Shown piece by piece: positions 25,777-33,983 of a stretch of 64,000 nt of DNA. Below the pieces are notes generated by a model, which was not told the origin of the DNA, did no database searches, and saw nothing but the letters and a program-made list of their open reading frames with translations. Within the stretch, counting starts at the first letter, position 1; each line of letters starts with the position of its first letter. The position numbers and the translations under genes are program-made. Source of the stretch: an uncultured Erysipelotrichaceae bacterium (lineage in GTDB: Bacteria > Bacillota_I > Bacilli_A > RFN20 > CAG-826); assembly GCA_902787955.1 (NCBI GenBank), contig CADAIJ010000008.1, positions 23,169 to 87,168 on the forward strand, given 5' to 3'.

Positions 25777-26901
25777 TTATTCAAAGGAATGAGTAACCTT
25801 TGGAAGGCTTTCATCAAGGAATGCTTTAAGTAATGGATTATGATATTTTTCAGCAGATTTATGTGTCCAAGAAATATACTTAAAGCTACTTCCTATTTCG
25901 ATAACGTTAACATCATCCGCAGTTAGCTCTAAGCCTTTTAAGACTTTGGTATCAACCTTAGATGTATAACTTAATTTTTCCGCTCTTTCAGCGGTGTAAT
26001 ATGAATCAGTAACAACATATTTTCCATCAACTTCACTAATAGTATCGTTAAAAGTAACAGACATAGATAAAATGGAAGTTCCATAGCTCTCGCCATTACC
26101 TTTAATAAGTTGGAAGGTTGGAACATAGCCAGTATTGTAGCCAAGTTCAGTATTAACCGCGTTACTTAAGCCATATTTATCTTTAAAGTTTTGCCAAGCA
26201 ACTTTTGATTCTGGAGTTAATTGATTGTCTTTATCATAAACTCTAATTCCAAGAGCCTCACAATCAAGAATATACATGTTATTCATTGAGGCGTTCTCTT
26301 TAATATATTGTCTAAGATAATGGGTATCAACATAACCACAATCAGAGCAGTTATTGCGGGCGAAATAGATAACAGCTTCTTTTCCGGAAGCATAAATAGA
26401 ATCAAGTTGAGTTAAGTTAATTTCAAAAGCTTTTGGAAGATTAACAACTTCTTCCATATATTTTTCGAAATCTTTTTGTTGTTTAAAGATATAATCTTTT
26501 TGATCATAAACACGATGTTGTTTTAATTTACCATTTTCAAAAATAGCGAATGTTTCACGGTCAGACATAACAGTCATTCCAAAGGTATCCATTAATTTGG
26601 ATTCAGCATTATAAAATTCAGTATTTTTAATTGTATAAACTTTGACATGTGTTTTTGCGATATAACCATAAAGAATGTTCTTAAATGTAGCCCAGCATGT
26701 ACAGTTAGTGGACGGAGCGACAGTTATAATAAATGTTTTTTCATCTTTCACCAGGGAAGTTAATGAATCATAACTCACATCACTAAGTGTATTATTAATC
26801 ATTTGTCCGTAGGTTAAATCAATCTTCCCTCCATTACCTCCACAGGAAGTAGCGAATGGAATAATCATAAATGGTAATAAAAATAAGACACTTTTCTTCA
26901 T
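25777..26901 (-). CDS. Lipoprotein with two thioredoxin-like halves
   Basis: A lipobox FATSC (Cys20) marks a surface lipoprotein of 374 residues. Two regions look like thioredoxin folds. The first has IITVAPSTNCTCWATFKN (about 49-66) with a CTC pair. The second has VIYFARNNCSDCGYVDTHYL (about 172-191), a CSDC redox-type motif after a beta strand, followed by helix and MYILDCEAL. A role in extracellular thiol-disulfide exchange is likely for the second half. The promoter is textbook: TTGAAT (minus, 26934-26939), 17-base spacer, TATAAT (26911-26916), and only 9 nt to the ATG. It has no ribosome site. It is divergent from the polyamine leader RNA. Confidence 0.78.
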   Translation of the reverse strand: MKKSVLFLLPFMIIPFATSCGGNGGKIDLTYGQMINNTLSDVSYDSLTSLVKDEKTFIITVAPSTNCTCWATFKNILYGYIAKTHVKVYTIKNTEFYNAESKLMDTFGMTVMSDRETFAIFENGKLKQHRVYDQKDYIFKQQKDFEKYMEEVVNLPKAFEINLTQLDSIYASGKEAVIYFARNNCSDCGYVDTHYLRQYIKENASMNNMYILDCEALGIRVYDKDNQLTPESKVAWQNFKDKYGLSNAVNTELGYNTGYVPTFQLIKGNGESYGTSILSMSVTFNDTISEVDGKYVVTDSYYTAERAEKLSYTSKVDTKVLKGLELTADDVNVIEIGSSFKYISWTHKSAEKYHNPLLKAFLDESLPKVTHSFE

Positions 26902-26910
26902 ATTGCGATT

Positions 26911-26939
26911 ATTATATTTTTTAATAATAACCTATTCAA
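26911..26939 (-). promoter_or_regulatory. Promoter of thioredoxin-like lipoprotein gene (leaderless)
   Basis: TTGAAT at 26934-26939, a 17-base spacer and TATAAT at 26911-26916 on the minus strand. The start codon is 9 nt after the -10 box, so the transcript should begin at or within two bases of the ATG. Confidence 0.75.
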
Positions 26940-27030
26940 CTTTTTTGTTCAAAATCACTCCTTTTTCTTTATATTTTTATTATATAAATGTGGCCAATTT
27001 TATTTTTCCTAATTTTCGTGAAAAATTTTA

Positions 27031-27059
27031 TTGCTTTTTTATTTCCTTAAACTTATTAT
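27031..27059 (+). promoter_or_regulatory. Promoter of the pot leader RNA
   Basis: TTGCTT (27031-27036), 17-base spacer, TATTAT (27054-27059). Transcription should start near 27065-27067, about 360 nt before potA. The stretch 26940-27030 holds nothing else that I can identify. Confidence 0.65.
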
Positions 27060-27064
27060 TATTG

Positions 27065-27408
27065 CCGTGAAAAATAGTAGTCGTAATTTGTTTGGGACTA
27101 CGTCACACCTAATTCTATCAATGTTAATGACGTTGATACTTGACCCACACTAAGAGATTAGTTGGAAAAAGCACCGGACAGCTGGTCAAATGCCGAATTA
27201 GAGATAGTGATATCTTGTTATTATTTATAAGCTCATGCTTGGAGTGAAAGTCTCCCGTACCTTGTAAGTGCATAATAAGAGTAGTAAAAGTAAGTATTTA
27301 CTATATAGACTCCCAAAAAATTGCGACGTATTCTTCCGTAAAAGCGAATACTCTACGCATTAAGAAAAAGCATCTATAAGGTACAAAGAAATTTGTATCT
27401 TTTTATTT
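27065..27408 (+). ncRNA. Structured leader RNA with antiterminator/terminator switch upstream of potABCD
   Basis: This region of about 340 nt has no long reading frame but many paired segments. GTGA (27067) with TCAC (27103) encloses GTAGTC/GACTAC; ATCAATGT/ACGTTGAT (27117-27137) is a hairpin; TTGACC (27140) pairs with GGTCAA (27184); AGATA-gtga-TATCT has a GNRA loop; TAGTAAA/TTTACTA (27282-27303) and GTATTC/GAATAC inside TGCG/CGCA (27322-27359) follow. A long-range stem joins 27257-27271 to 27370-27384 with 14 of 15 positions paired. Its 3' strand shares 27378-27384 with the terminator, so only one can form. It matches no riboswitch class that I know. Polyamine sensing is inferred from the downstream genes. 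Confidence 0.7.
27378..27408 (+). terminator. Attenuator terminator before potA
   Basis: AAGGTACAAA (27378-27387) pairs with TTTGTATCTT (27392-27401) around a GAAA loop, then TTTATTT. It lies directly before the potA ribosome site AAAGGAGAG, so the operon is expressed only when polymerase reads through. Its first seven bases also belong to the competing long-range stem. Confidence 0.85.
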
Positions 27409-27425
27409 AAAGGAGAGTAAGGCCA

Positions 27426-29087
27426 ATGGAAGATAAAAATAAAGATTACATCATCGAACTTAAAGATGTTTGTAAACAATTTGGCGATAACCACGTTGTT
27501 GAACACTTTAATCTTTATGTTAAACGCGGTGAATTCATCACCTTTTTAGGCCCTTCTGGATGTGGTAAAACCACAACCTTAAGAATGATCGCTGGTTTTG
27601 AACTTCCAACTTCTGGAACAATTTTACTTAACGGTAAAGATATTTCTTTACTCCCTCCTTATAAAAGACCAATTAACACCGTCTTCCAAAGATACGCTTT
27701 ATTCGCTCACTTAAATATCTATAACAATATCGCTTTTGGTTTAAAACTTAAAAAGATTCCTTACGAAGTAAAAGTGGTTGATAAAGAACGCATCAACGAA
27801 CTTAAAGAAGAAATTAAGATGCTTCGTGATGAACTAAATAATACAAGCTGCACTGATCAAAGATCGGAAATCGACACTAAAATCGTTGATATGCAAAACG
27901 AAATCATTGAATTAAAGAAGAATCCATCTTTCCCAGTCACAAAGTTTAGACACTTTACTAAGAAAGAAATTCAAGAAAAAGTTCGTAACGCTTTAAAAGT
28001 AGTGGACCTTGAAGGCTTTGAAAAAAGAGATATTTCCACTCTTTCAGGTGGTCAACAACAAAGAATTGCTATTGCAAGAGCGATTGTTAATGAACCAGAA
28101 ATCCTCCTTCTTGATGAACCTTTAGGAGCCTTAGACTTAAAGATGAGAAAAGAAATGCAACTCGAACTTAAAGAGATGCATAAAAAGATTGGTATCACCT
28201 TCATCTATGTTACCCATGACCAAGAAGAAGCTTTAACAATGTCTGATACAATCGTGGTTATGAACGATGGCTTCATCCAACAAATTGGTAAACCAAAACA
28301 AATCTATGATGAACCAGTTAACGCTTTTGTCGCTGACTTTATCGGTGAATCAAACATTTATACTGGTACTATCGCTCCTAATAACCAAATTCGTTTCTTA
28401 AATAAATATTGGGATGGAGATCCAGTTGATTTCCCTAAATTCCAAGTTAATGAAAAAGTTGACGTTGTCATTCGTCCTGAAGACTTTATCCTTGGTTTAA
28501 AAGATAAAGGCACAGTTAATGGTGTTATCTCCTCAAAAATCTTTAAAGGAATGCACTACGAATATATTGTTAACGTTTTAAAAGCCGAAGTAGTGGTTCA
28601 ATCCACTAGTGAACTTGAAGAAGGAATTGAAGTTTCTTTAAGGGTTGATCCAACTAACATTCAAATCATGAAGAAACCATATGTTTCTAACTTCTATGAT
28701 GGCTATATTACTAAAGACTATAAGATTGAATTCGCTAATGCAGAATTTAATTTTGATATCTCTTTATTATTTGCTGGATCTAAATTCAATGAAGATGAAG
28801 TTTTAGTGGATGAAAACGGTAATGAAATCGAAGTTACTGATATGGAAGTTAACGTTGAAGTCCCATTTGAAGCTTTAAATATCTCTGATGATTTAGACGC
28901 TAGCGAGATTAACGGTAACATCATCTCCATGATTTATCATGGTGAATATTATGAAATCTTAGTTAGAACTGATGAAGAAGAAGACTTTGTCTTAAACGTT
29001 CCAGATTTATGGAATGAAAACGATAGAGTCGCTGTTATTGTTGATGAAACTAAGATTAAAGTAACTCGTAAAGGAGCTAAGAAATAA
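27426..29087 (+). CDS. potA: Spermidine/putrescine ABC transporter ATP-binding protein, enlarged form
   Basis: This is the ATPase of the polyamine importer PotABCD. It has Walker A GPSGCGKTT (about 42-50), Q-loop TVFQRYALF, signature LSGGQQQR (about 206), Walker B ILLLDEPLGALD (about 226) and H-loop VTHDQEEA. It is 553 residues against about 370 usually. One addition is a charged coiled-coil insertion (about 115-180) between the Q-loop and the signature. The other is a C-terminal extension after the TOBE-like domain (VVIRPEDF region). Mycoplasma PotA proteins are similarly long with an insertion at this place. AAAGGAGAG lies before the ATG, directly behind the attenuator. Confidence 0.93.
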   Translation: MEDKNKDYIIELKDVCKQFGDNHVVEHFNLYVKRGEFITFLGPSGCGKTTTLRMIAGFELPTSGTILLNGKDISLLPPYKRPINTVFQRYALFAHLNIYNNIAFGLKLKKIPYEVKVVDKERINELKEEIKMLRDELNNTSCTDQRSEIDTKIVDMQNEIIELKKNPSFPVTKFRHFTKKEIQEKVRNALKVVDLEGFEKRDISTLSGGQQQRIAIARAIVNEPEILLLDEPLGALDLKMRKEMQLELKEMHKKIGITFIYVTHDQEEALTMSDTIVVMNDGFIQQIGKPKQIYDEPVNAFVADFIGESNIYTGTIAPNNQIRFLNKYWDGDPVDFPKFQVNEKVDVVIRPEDFILGLKDKGTVNGVISSKIFKGMHYEYIVNVLKAEVVVQSTSELEEGIEVSLRVDPTNIQIMKKPYVSNFYDGYITKDYKIEFANAEFNFDISLLFAGSKFNEDEVLVDENGNEIEVTDMEVNVEVPFEALNISDDLDASEINGNIISMIYHGEYYEILVRTDEEEDFVLNVPDLWNENDRVAVIVDETKIKVTRKGAKK

Positions 29088-29088
29088 A

Positions 29089-29946
29089 ATGGAAGCGACC
29101 TTAAAACAAAAAAGAAAGACTAGTCGCTTTAACTTTAGAGGCAGTTTATGCATGCCATACGCTGTCTTTATGGCCCTTTTTGTTATCGCTCCTCTTCTTT
29201 TAATTCTTTATTACGCTTTTACTGATGCTAATGGAGTGTTCACTTTAGATAACTGGCAAACCGTCTTCTCTTCTCCAGAGAACTGGAAAGTAATCGGAAT
29301 GACTTTTGTTATATCAATTTCTACCACTATCATCTGTATTTTAATCGCCTTCCCAATTGCGAAGATCTTATCCAATAAGAAGCTCAATAAAAACGCTGTC
29401 TTAGTTTATATTTTCCTTCTTCCAATGTGGATTAACTTTGTTATTCGTACTATTGGTCTTAAATCTTTAGTGGATGGCGCAACTGAATCAATGTTTGGTT
29501 ATAAGCTCACTGTTAATTATCCATATATTGCGATTATTATCGGTATGGTTTATGACTATCTTCCATTTGCTATCCTTCCTTTATATAACCAAATGCTTAA
29601 ACTTGATAAGAATCAAATCGAAGCCGCTAGCGACCTCGGAGCGAATCCTTTCCAAGTTTATGTTAAAACCATTATTCCAATGACAATTCCGGGGATTATA
29701 TCCGCGGCAACGATGACATTTATGCCAACGATGTCTTCTTATGTTATTGCGAATAAGATGTCGAATAATACAACTTTAATTATTGGTAACTTAATCCAAA
29801 ACTACTTTGGAACTAGAGTTACTGATATCTCTAATCATATCGGTTCTGTCTTATCTTTAGTTATGTTAATCATCATTGGTTTCTCCATTGTTTTTGAAAA
29901 GCTTATCGATAAGAAAGGTGATGAAAAGAAAGGAGGTATTTGGTAA
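29089..29946 (+). CDS. potB: Spermidine/putrescine ABC transporter permease PotB
   Basis: This is the first membrane subunit of the polyamine importer. It has six hydrophobic segments and the EAA loop that contacts PotA: EAASDLGANPFQVYVKTIIP (about 183-202), followed by MTIPGIISAATMTFMP. A basic N-terminus (KQKRKTSRF) precedes the first helix. Length is 285, normal for PotB. AAAGGAG in the end of potA serves as its ribosome site, 12 nt before the ATG. Its TAA shares one base with the potC ATG. Confidence 0.93.
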   Translation: MEATLKQKRKTSRFNFRGSLCMPYAVFMALFVIAPLLLILYYAFTDANGVFTLDNWQTVFSSPENWKVIGMTFVISISTTIICILIAFPIAKILSNKKLNKNAVLVYIFLLPMWINFVIRTIGLKSLVDGATESMFGYKLTVNYPYIAIIIGMVYDYLPFAILPLYNQMLKLDKNQIEAASDLGANPFQVYVKTIIPMTIPGIISAATMTFMPTMSSYVIANKMSNNTTLIIGNLIQNYFGTRVTDISNHIGSVLSLVMLIIIGFSIVFEKLIDKKGDEKKGGIW

Positions 29947-30845
29947 TGGAAAAAGTTATGTCTGAACAAGATATTAATAAAGCTTTAGCACGAAAAAGAG
30001 TAAACGCGAAAATCTTAAAAGCCTCCGCGATTGGTTTTATCTATTTAGCCCTTATCTTAATGTATCTCCCTTTAATCTATATCACCGTGTTTAGTTTTAC
30101 AACTAACCAAACAACCGGTAAGTGGGGCGGATTTAGTTTTGATAACTACACAACCTTATTTAATGTCGGTGGTAATAAAGTCGCTCAAGCAATCTGGGGT
30201 GCAGTGGGTAACACCGTAATGGTGGCCCTTGTCGCCGCGTTAATTGCAACTATCTTAGGTACTTTAGGAGCGATTGGTATTTTCTACTTAAAAAGAAAAT
30301 GGATGAAAAATACTTTAGATTTCGTCACCCAAATCCCAATTGTTAACGCTGAAATTGTTACCGCAGTTAGCTTATGTATCTTATTTGTTATTACCGCTCG
30401 TACAATCGGTTTACAAAGAAGCTTTATAACTTTAGTTATAGGTCATGTTGTTTTAGCGATTCCTTATGTTGTTATCTCGGTTAAACCAAAACTAGAACAA
30501 ATGGATCCTTCTTTATATGAAGCAGCGATGGATTTAGGAGCAACCCAAACTCAAGCTTTATTCAAAATTATTATTCCAGATATCCTTCCAGGTATCTTAA
30601 CTGGTTTCTTACTCTCAATTACTTTATCGTTAGATGATTATGTTATCACCGCCTTTACTAAACCTACTTCTGGTGGCTTTGATACAATCTCTACTTACGT
30701 GGATGCCGCTACCGCAAAAGGTGGTCTTCCAACTCAACTCAGGGCATTTACAGCGATTCTCTTCGCTGTCATATTATTCGTCATGATTTTCATGAATATC
30801 AAAGGCGTTAGAGACGCTAAAAAGATTAAAACTAAAGGAGAATAA
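29946..30845 (+). CDS. potC: Spermidine/putrescine ABC transporter permease PotC
   Basis: This is the second membrane subunit. The EAA loop is present as YEAAMDLGATQTQALFKIIIP (about 192-212), then DILPGILTGFLLSITLSLDDYVI, a typical PotC/PotB ending of the domain. Six hydrophobic segments are seen. The frame could start at a TTG at 29940, but AGGAGG (29931-29936) is spaced 9 nt from the ATG at 29946, which also overlaps the potB stop (TAATG). That start, giving 299 residues, is chosen. Confidence 0.93.
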   Translation: MEKVMSEQDINKALARKRVNAKILKASAIGFIYLALILMYLPLIYITVFSFTTNQTTGKWGGFSFDNYTTLFNVGGNKVAQAIWGAVGNTVMVALVAALIATILGTLGAIGIFYLKRKWMKNTLDFVTQIPIVNAEIVTAVSLCILFVITARTIGLQRSFITLVIGHVVLAIPYVVISVKPKLEQMDPSLYEAAMDLGATQTQALFKIIIPDILPGILTGFLLSITLSLDDYVITAFTKPTSGGFDTISTYVDAATAKGGLPTQLRAFTAILFAVILFVMIFMNIKGVRDAKKIKTKGE

Positions 30846-30850
30846 ACAAA

Positions 30851-32224
30851 ATGAAAAAAGGTAAATTAACTTTATTTATAGTTCCATTTCTTGCTCTTGC
30901 TAATGCTTCCTTATTAAGCGCGTGTGGTCCAAAAACTGATTACACCTTAACTATTTATAACTGGGAAGATTATATTTACGAAGCCACTGATGAAATGGGG
31001 AATATTATCGTAGGTGAAAAGTCTACCGTCCAAGCTTTCAAAGAATATTTTGAAGATAAAACTGGTAAAACAATCACTATCGATTATGAAAACTTTTCCA
31101 CTAATGAAGAAATGTATCAACAAATTAAATTAGGTGCTATTTCCCCTGACTTAATTTGCCCATCTGATTACATGATTCAAAAGATGGCTAACGAAGGTAT
31201 GCTTGAAAAGTTCTCATATAATGAGAAAGATGATAAATATGGTGCATCTTTAGAAAACTGGGAAAACTATCAATCTCCATTTATCCATGACCGTTTTAAA
31301 GCGGAAAAACTTGAAGATGGTAATTCTTTCTTAAGCTACGCTGTTCCATATTTCTGGGGCACAATGGGTTTCACTTATGATTCCGCTTGGTTTAATAAAG
31401 AAGATGTTAATTCCTGGGAAGCTTTATGGAAAACATCCGCTGATGAGGGAGCTGGTAAAAAGAAATTCGAAAAACAATTCTCTTTAAAAGACTCTATGAG
31501 AGATACTTATGTCGCTGCCATCTTCCACGTTTATAAAGATGAAATTGATGCTTTAAATAAAACTGCTTCTGATTATAACGCTAAACTCGGTCAAATCTTC
31601 AATAGATGTGATAAAGAAACAATCGCTAAAGTAGAAGCTGCTCTTAAAGGTGCTAAATACGCTGTTCAAGGTTTCGAAGTTGATGAAGGTAAAGATGATA
31701 TCGTTAGAGGTTCTTATCACGCTAACTTAGCCTGGTCTGGTGATTCTGTTTATTCTATGGATAATGCTGAAGCAGCTGAGCCAGCTGTCTATCTTAATTA
31801 CATCGTTCCAGAAGAAGGAAGTAACGTCTGGTTTGATGGTTGGTGTATGCCAAAAGGTTCTCAAAAAGAATTAGCAGAAGAATTCGTTAACTTTATTTCC
31901 AATCCAGAAAACGCTGCTAAATGTATGGAATCTGTCGGTTATACCTCTCCAGTAGTAGGGGATGAAATTTGGGAACTTGTTAATGATTGGTACGCTGCTG
32001 ATGAAAATGAAAGTGAAACATATGAAGTCGATTTAAGCTTCTATTTCGGTGATTCAATTGAAGAAGCCGCTCTTATTAATATTCCTCTTGAAAATGAAGG
32101 AAGACAATTCGACGCTCAATACCCAACCGAAGAAGTCTTAAATAGATGCTGCATCATGAAAGACTTTGGTAAAGCTCAAGCCGATGTTGAAGATATGTGG
32201 CTTAGAGTTAAAGCCGCTTATTAA
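30851..32224 (+). CDS. potD: Polyamine-binding lipoprotein PotD
   Basis: This is the substrate-binding protein of the importer, anchored through a lipobox (LLSAC, Cys25). The mature part begins with YTLTIYNWEDYIYE, the classic PotD opening where Trp and acidic residues line the ligand site. It also has DLICPSDYMIQKMANEGMLE, PYFWGTMGFTYD and LNYIVPEEGSNVWFDGWCMP, all matching PotD/PotF-like proteins. It is about 100 residues longer than the E. coli protein, with extra sequence around 205-260. AAAGGAG precedes the ATG five bases after potC. A strong terminator follows. Confidence 0.93.
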   Translation: MKKGKLTLFIVPFLALANASLLSACGPKTDYTLTIYNWEDYIYEATDEMGNIIVGEKSTVQAFKEYFEDKTGKTITIDYENFSTNEEMYQQIKLGAISPDLICPSDYMIQKMANEGMLEKFSYNEKDDKYGASLENWENYQSPFIHDRFKAEKLEDGNSFLSYAVPYFWGTMGFTYDSAWFNKEDVNSWEALWKTSADEGAGKKKFEKQFSLKDSMRDTYVAAIFHVYKDEIDALNKTASDYNAKLGQIFNRCDKETIAKVEAALKGAKYAVQGFEVDEGKDDIVRGSYHANLAWSGDSVYSMDNAEAAEPAVYLNYIVPEEGSNVWFDGWCMPKGSQKELAEEFVNFISNPENAAKCMESVGYTSPVVGDEIWELVNDWYAADENESETYEVDLSFYFGDSIEEAALINIPLENEGRQFDAQYPTEEVLNRCCIMKDFGKAQADVEDMWLRVKAAY

Positions 32225-32242
32225 TTATTAATTAATAAAGTA

Positions 32243-32273
32243 AAAGACAAGGCTCAACACCTTGTCTTTTTTA
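32243..32273 (+). terminator. Terminator of potABCD
   Basis: AAAGACAAGG (32243-32252) pairs with CCTTGTCTTT after a seven-base loop, followed by a T run. Confidence 0.92.
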
Positions 32274-32285
32274 TTCATCTAGTCC

Positions 32286-33128
32286 CTAGTTATTCAGTGG
32301 CCAAAGTGGATCTTCACCATAGTCACTATCATTCATCTTTAATAGTGCTATCATATCCTCTTTAGAGATTTCAAAATCTAGTTTAATGTTATCTTCAATA
32401 TGTTCTTTAGAAGATGCTTTTGGAATAGATATGGTATTTAGTTGAAGTGTGTACTTGATACAAAGTTGAGGGACACTGACATTATATTTATCCGCGATTG
32501 CTTTAATATCTTTATTATTTAAGATTCTTCCATGAGCGATAGGGGAATAAGCTTCCACGATAATATCATGCTCTTTAGAGTATCTCATCACATCAAGTGG
32601 GGTGTGACAAATATGGACTGGGATTTGGTTAACCATAGGCTTAATCTCACAATTCTTTAAGATGTTTTCAGTATCATCGTTAAAGAAGTTAGAAATACCA
32701 ATCGCTTTAAGCTTTCCTTCTTTATAAGCTTCTTCAAGCGCTCTCCAAACATTGATGTTTTCTTTAAAGAAACGGATTGGACTTCTAAATAAGGCCCAAG
32801 GTTGAGGGCAGTGGATAAGCATTAAATCGATATATTCCACTCCTAAACATTTCAATGAATTATCAATTGATCTTTTAGCGCCCCTATATGTTTTAGTTTC
32901 GGCTTTTACTTTAGAAGTAATAAAGACTTCTTCTCTTTTAAGTCCAGATAATCTAATTCCTTCACCCACTCCACGTTCATTTCCATATGCTTGAGCGGTA
33001 TCAATATGACGGTAACCAGCATCTAAAGCCATCTTAACGCATCGAGGAGCGTCTTTATCTTTAATTAGCCAAGTTCCAAACGCTAAAGCAGGGACTTTAA
33101 CACCATTATTTAAAGTATATTCTTTCAT
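32286..33128 (-). CDS. Aldo/keto reductase
   Basis: This is a cytosolic NADPH-dependent carbonyl reductase of the AKR superfamily (2,5-diketo-gluconate reductase-like, AKR5 type). The tetrad is complete: Asp and Tyr in HIDTAQAYGNE (about 41-51), Lys in ITSKVKAE, His in LMLIHCPQPW. Further family markers are GISNFFNDD, NQIPVHICH and the nucleotide-binding SIPKASSKEHIEDN near the C-terminus. Length is 280, normal. An AAGGAAA site precedes the ATG. The physiological substrate is not predictable. Confidence 0.93.
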   Translation of the reverse strand: MKEYTLNNGVKVPALAFGTWLIKDKDAPRCVKMALDAGYRHIDTAQAYGNERGVGEGIRLSGLKREEVFITSKVKAETKTYRGAKRSIDNSLKCLGVEYIDLMLIHCPQPWALFRSPIRFFKENINVWRALEEAYKEGKLKAIGISNFFNDDTENILKNCEIKPMVNQIPVHICHTPLDVMRYSKEHDIIVEAYSPIAHGRILNNKDIKAIADKYNVSVPQLCIKYTLQLNTISIPKASSKEHIEDNIKLDFEISKEDMIALLKMNDSDYGEDPLWPLNN

Positions 33129-33274
33129 AATTTGTTTCCTTCTTCATTTGATGTTATCAACTAGATTTATTATAGGTCAATTAATATGCGTTTTCTTTAA
33201 TAAAATTATTTCTTACTATCTTGAAAATCATTGCATTGAGAATATAATTTCTAATAGAAAAGGAGATATTAATA

Positions 33275-33853
33275 ATGAAAAAATATTTTACATTTGCAAT
33301 GGCGTTAGTTTCCGTCGGTGTGCTCGCCAGCTGTAATGGACGTGGTAGTGAAGTTAGTAAAGATGAATTCACTAATAAAGCAAACGCAATTCAAGAACCT
33401 GCTACTGCTTATACTGGTGCAACCCTTGAATATAGTGTTGCTGTTGAAGTTACTACTCCAAATAAAGAAGGTAAAGATGAAACCAAAAAACAAGAAGATA
33501 AAGGCAAAATCGAATTTACCTATGATAATGGAGAATTCTCCACAAAAGAAAAACTTCCTGAACAACTCGCTTCTTATGCTGCTTTTGTTCAATCAAGTTT
33601 AAAAGATGAAATAGCAGAACTTTCTACTCTTATTCCAGAAGGACTCGAAATCAAATACTATGTCGCTCCATTTGGTATTGGTTTTAAAGGTGAACTTAAA
33701 GATCCAATCAAAATGAATATGGATGCTTATGTTGCCTTCAATGATTATGGCTTTGCCACAAGAATGGAATTAAAGTCAACAACCGAAATGGAAGTTATGG
33801 GCGTTAAAGCTACAACAAAAGCTGATGCTTGGTTCAACGTTTCTTATAGATAA
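33275..33853 (+). CDS. Small lipoprotein of unknown function
   Basis: A signal peptide ends in VLASC (Cys20). The mature part of about 170 residues is mainly beta, with a charged linker-like stretch EGKDETKKQEDKGKIEFTYD and a terminal TKADAWFNVSYR. It resembles other small lipoproteins of the same lineage that I cannot name. TTGAAA and TATAAT with a 16-base spacer and a clear AAAAGGAGA site give it a conventional leader, unlike its leaderless neighbours. A terminator hairpin follows within 20 bases. Confidence 0.78.
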   Translation: MKKYFTFAMALVSVGVLASCNGRGSEVSKDEFTNKANAIQEPATAYTGATLEYSVAVEVTTPNKEGKDETKKQEDKGKIEFTYDNGEFSTKEKLPEQLASYAAFVQSSLKDEIAELSTLIPEGLEIKYYVAPFGIGFKGELKDPIKMNMDAYVAFNDYGFATRMELKSTTEMEVMGVKATTKADAWFNVSYR

Positions 33854-33870
33854 TTTTAAATAATCTAACT

Positions 33871-33896
33871 AGGGTTCCTTAATGGAGCTCTTTTTA
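33871..33896 (+). terminator. Terminator of small lipoprotein gene
   Basis: AGGGTTCC (33871-33878) pairs with GGAGCTCT (two G-T pairs) around TTAAT, then a T run. Confidence 0.75.
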
Positions 33897-33901
33897 TTAT
33901 G

Positions 33902-33930
33902 TTTTTCCCAAATAGTGGACTTCCTATAGG
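33902..33930 (-). repeat. Intergenic repeat copy with GGGAAAAA and ATAGGAAGTCC
   Basis: The minus strand reads CCTATAGGAAGTCCACTATT then TGGGAAAAA. The order and spacing match the copies at 8247 and 60536. No gene on the minus strand ends here, so this copy is not explained by a minus-strand transcript. Confidence 0.5.
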
Positions 33931-33983
33931 ATAATTAGAAAATTTTCTTTATCTTTTTTTCGATTTTGATAAGAATAAATAGT

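Noticed and set aside
27240..27262. Resemblance of the pot leader to group II intron domain V (GGAGTGAAAGTCTCC then CGTAC)
   Set aside because: The lower stem of domain V cannot form with the bases in front, there is no reverse transcriptase, and the region ends in a terminator.
27065..27408. RNase P RNA, tmRNA, SRP RNA, T-box or SAM-I-type riboswitch
   Set aside because: The conserved cores (for example GAGGAAAGTCC for RNase P, the tmRNA tag, the T-box GGTGG/TGGTACCGCG, the SAM-I core) are not present.
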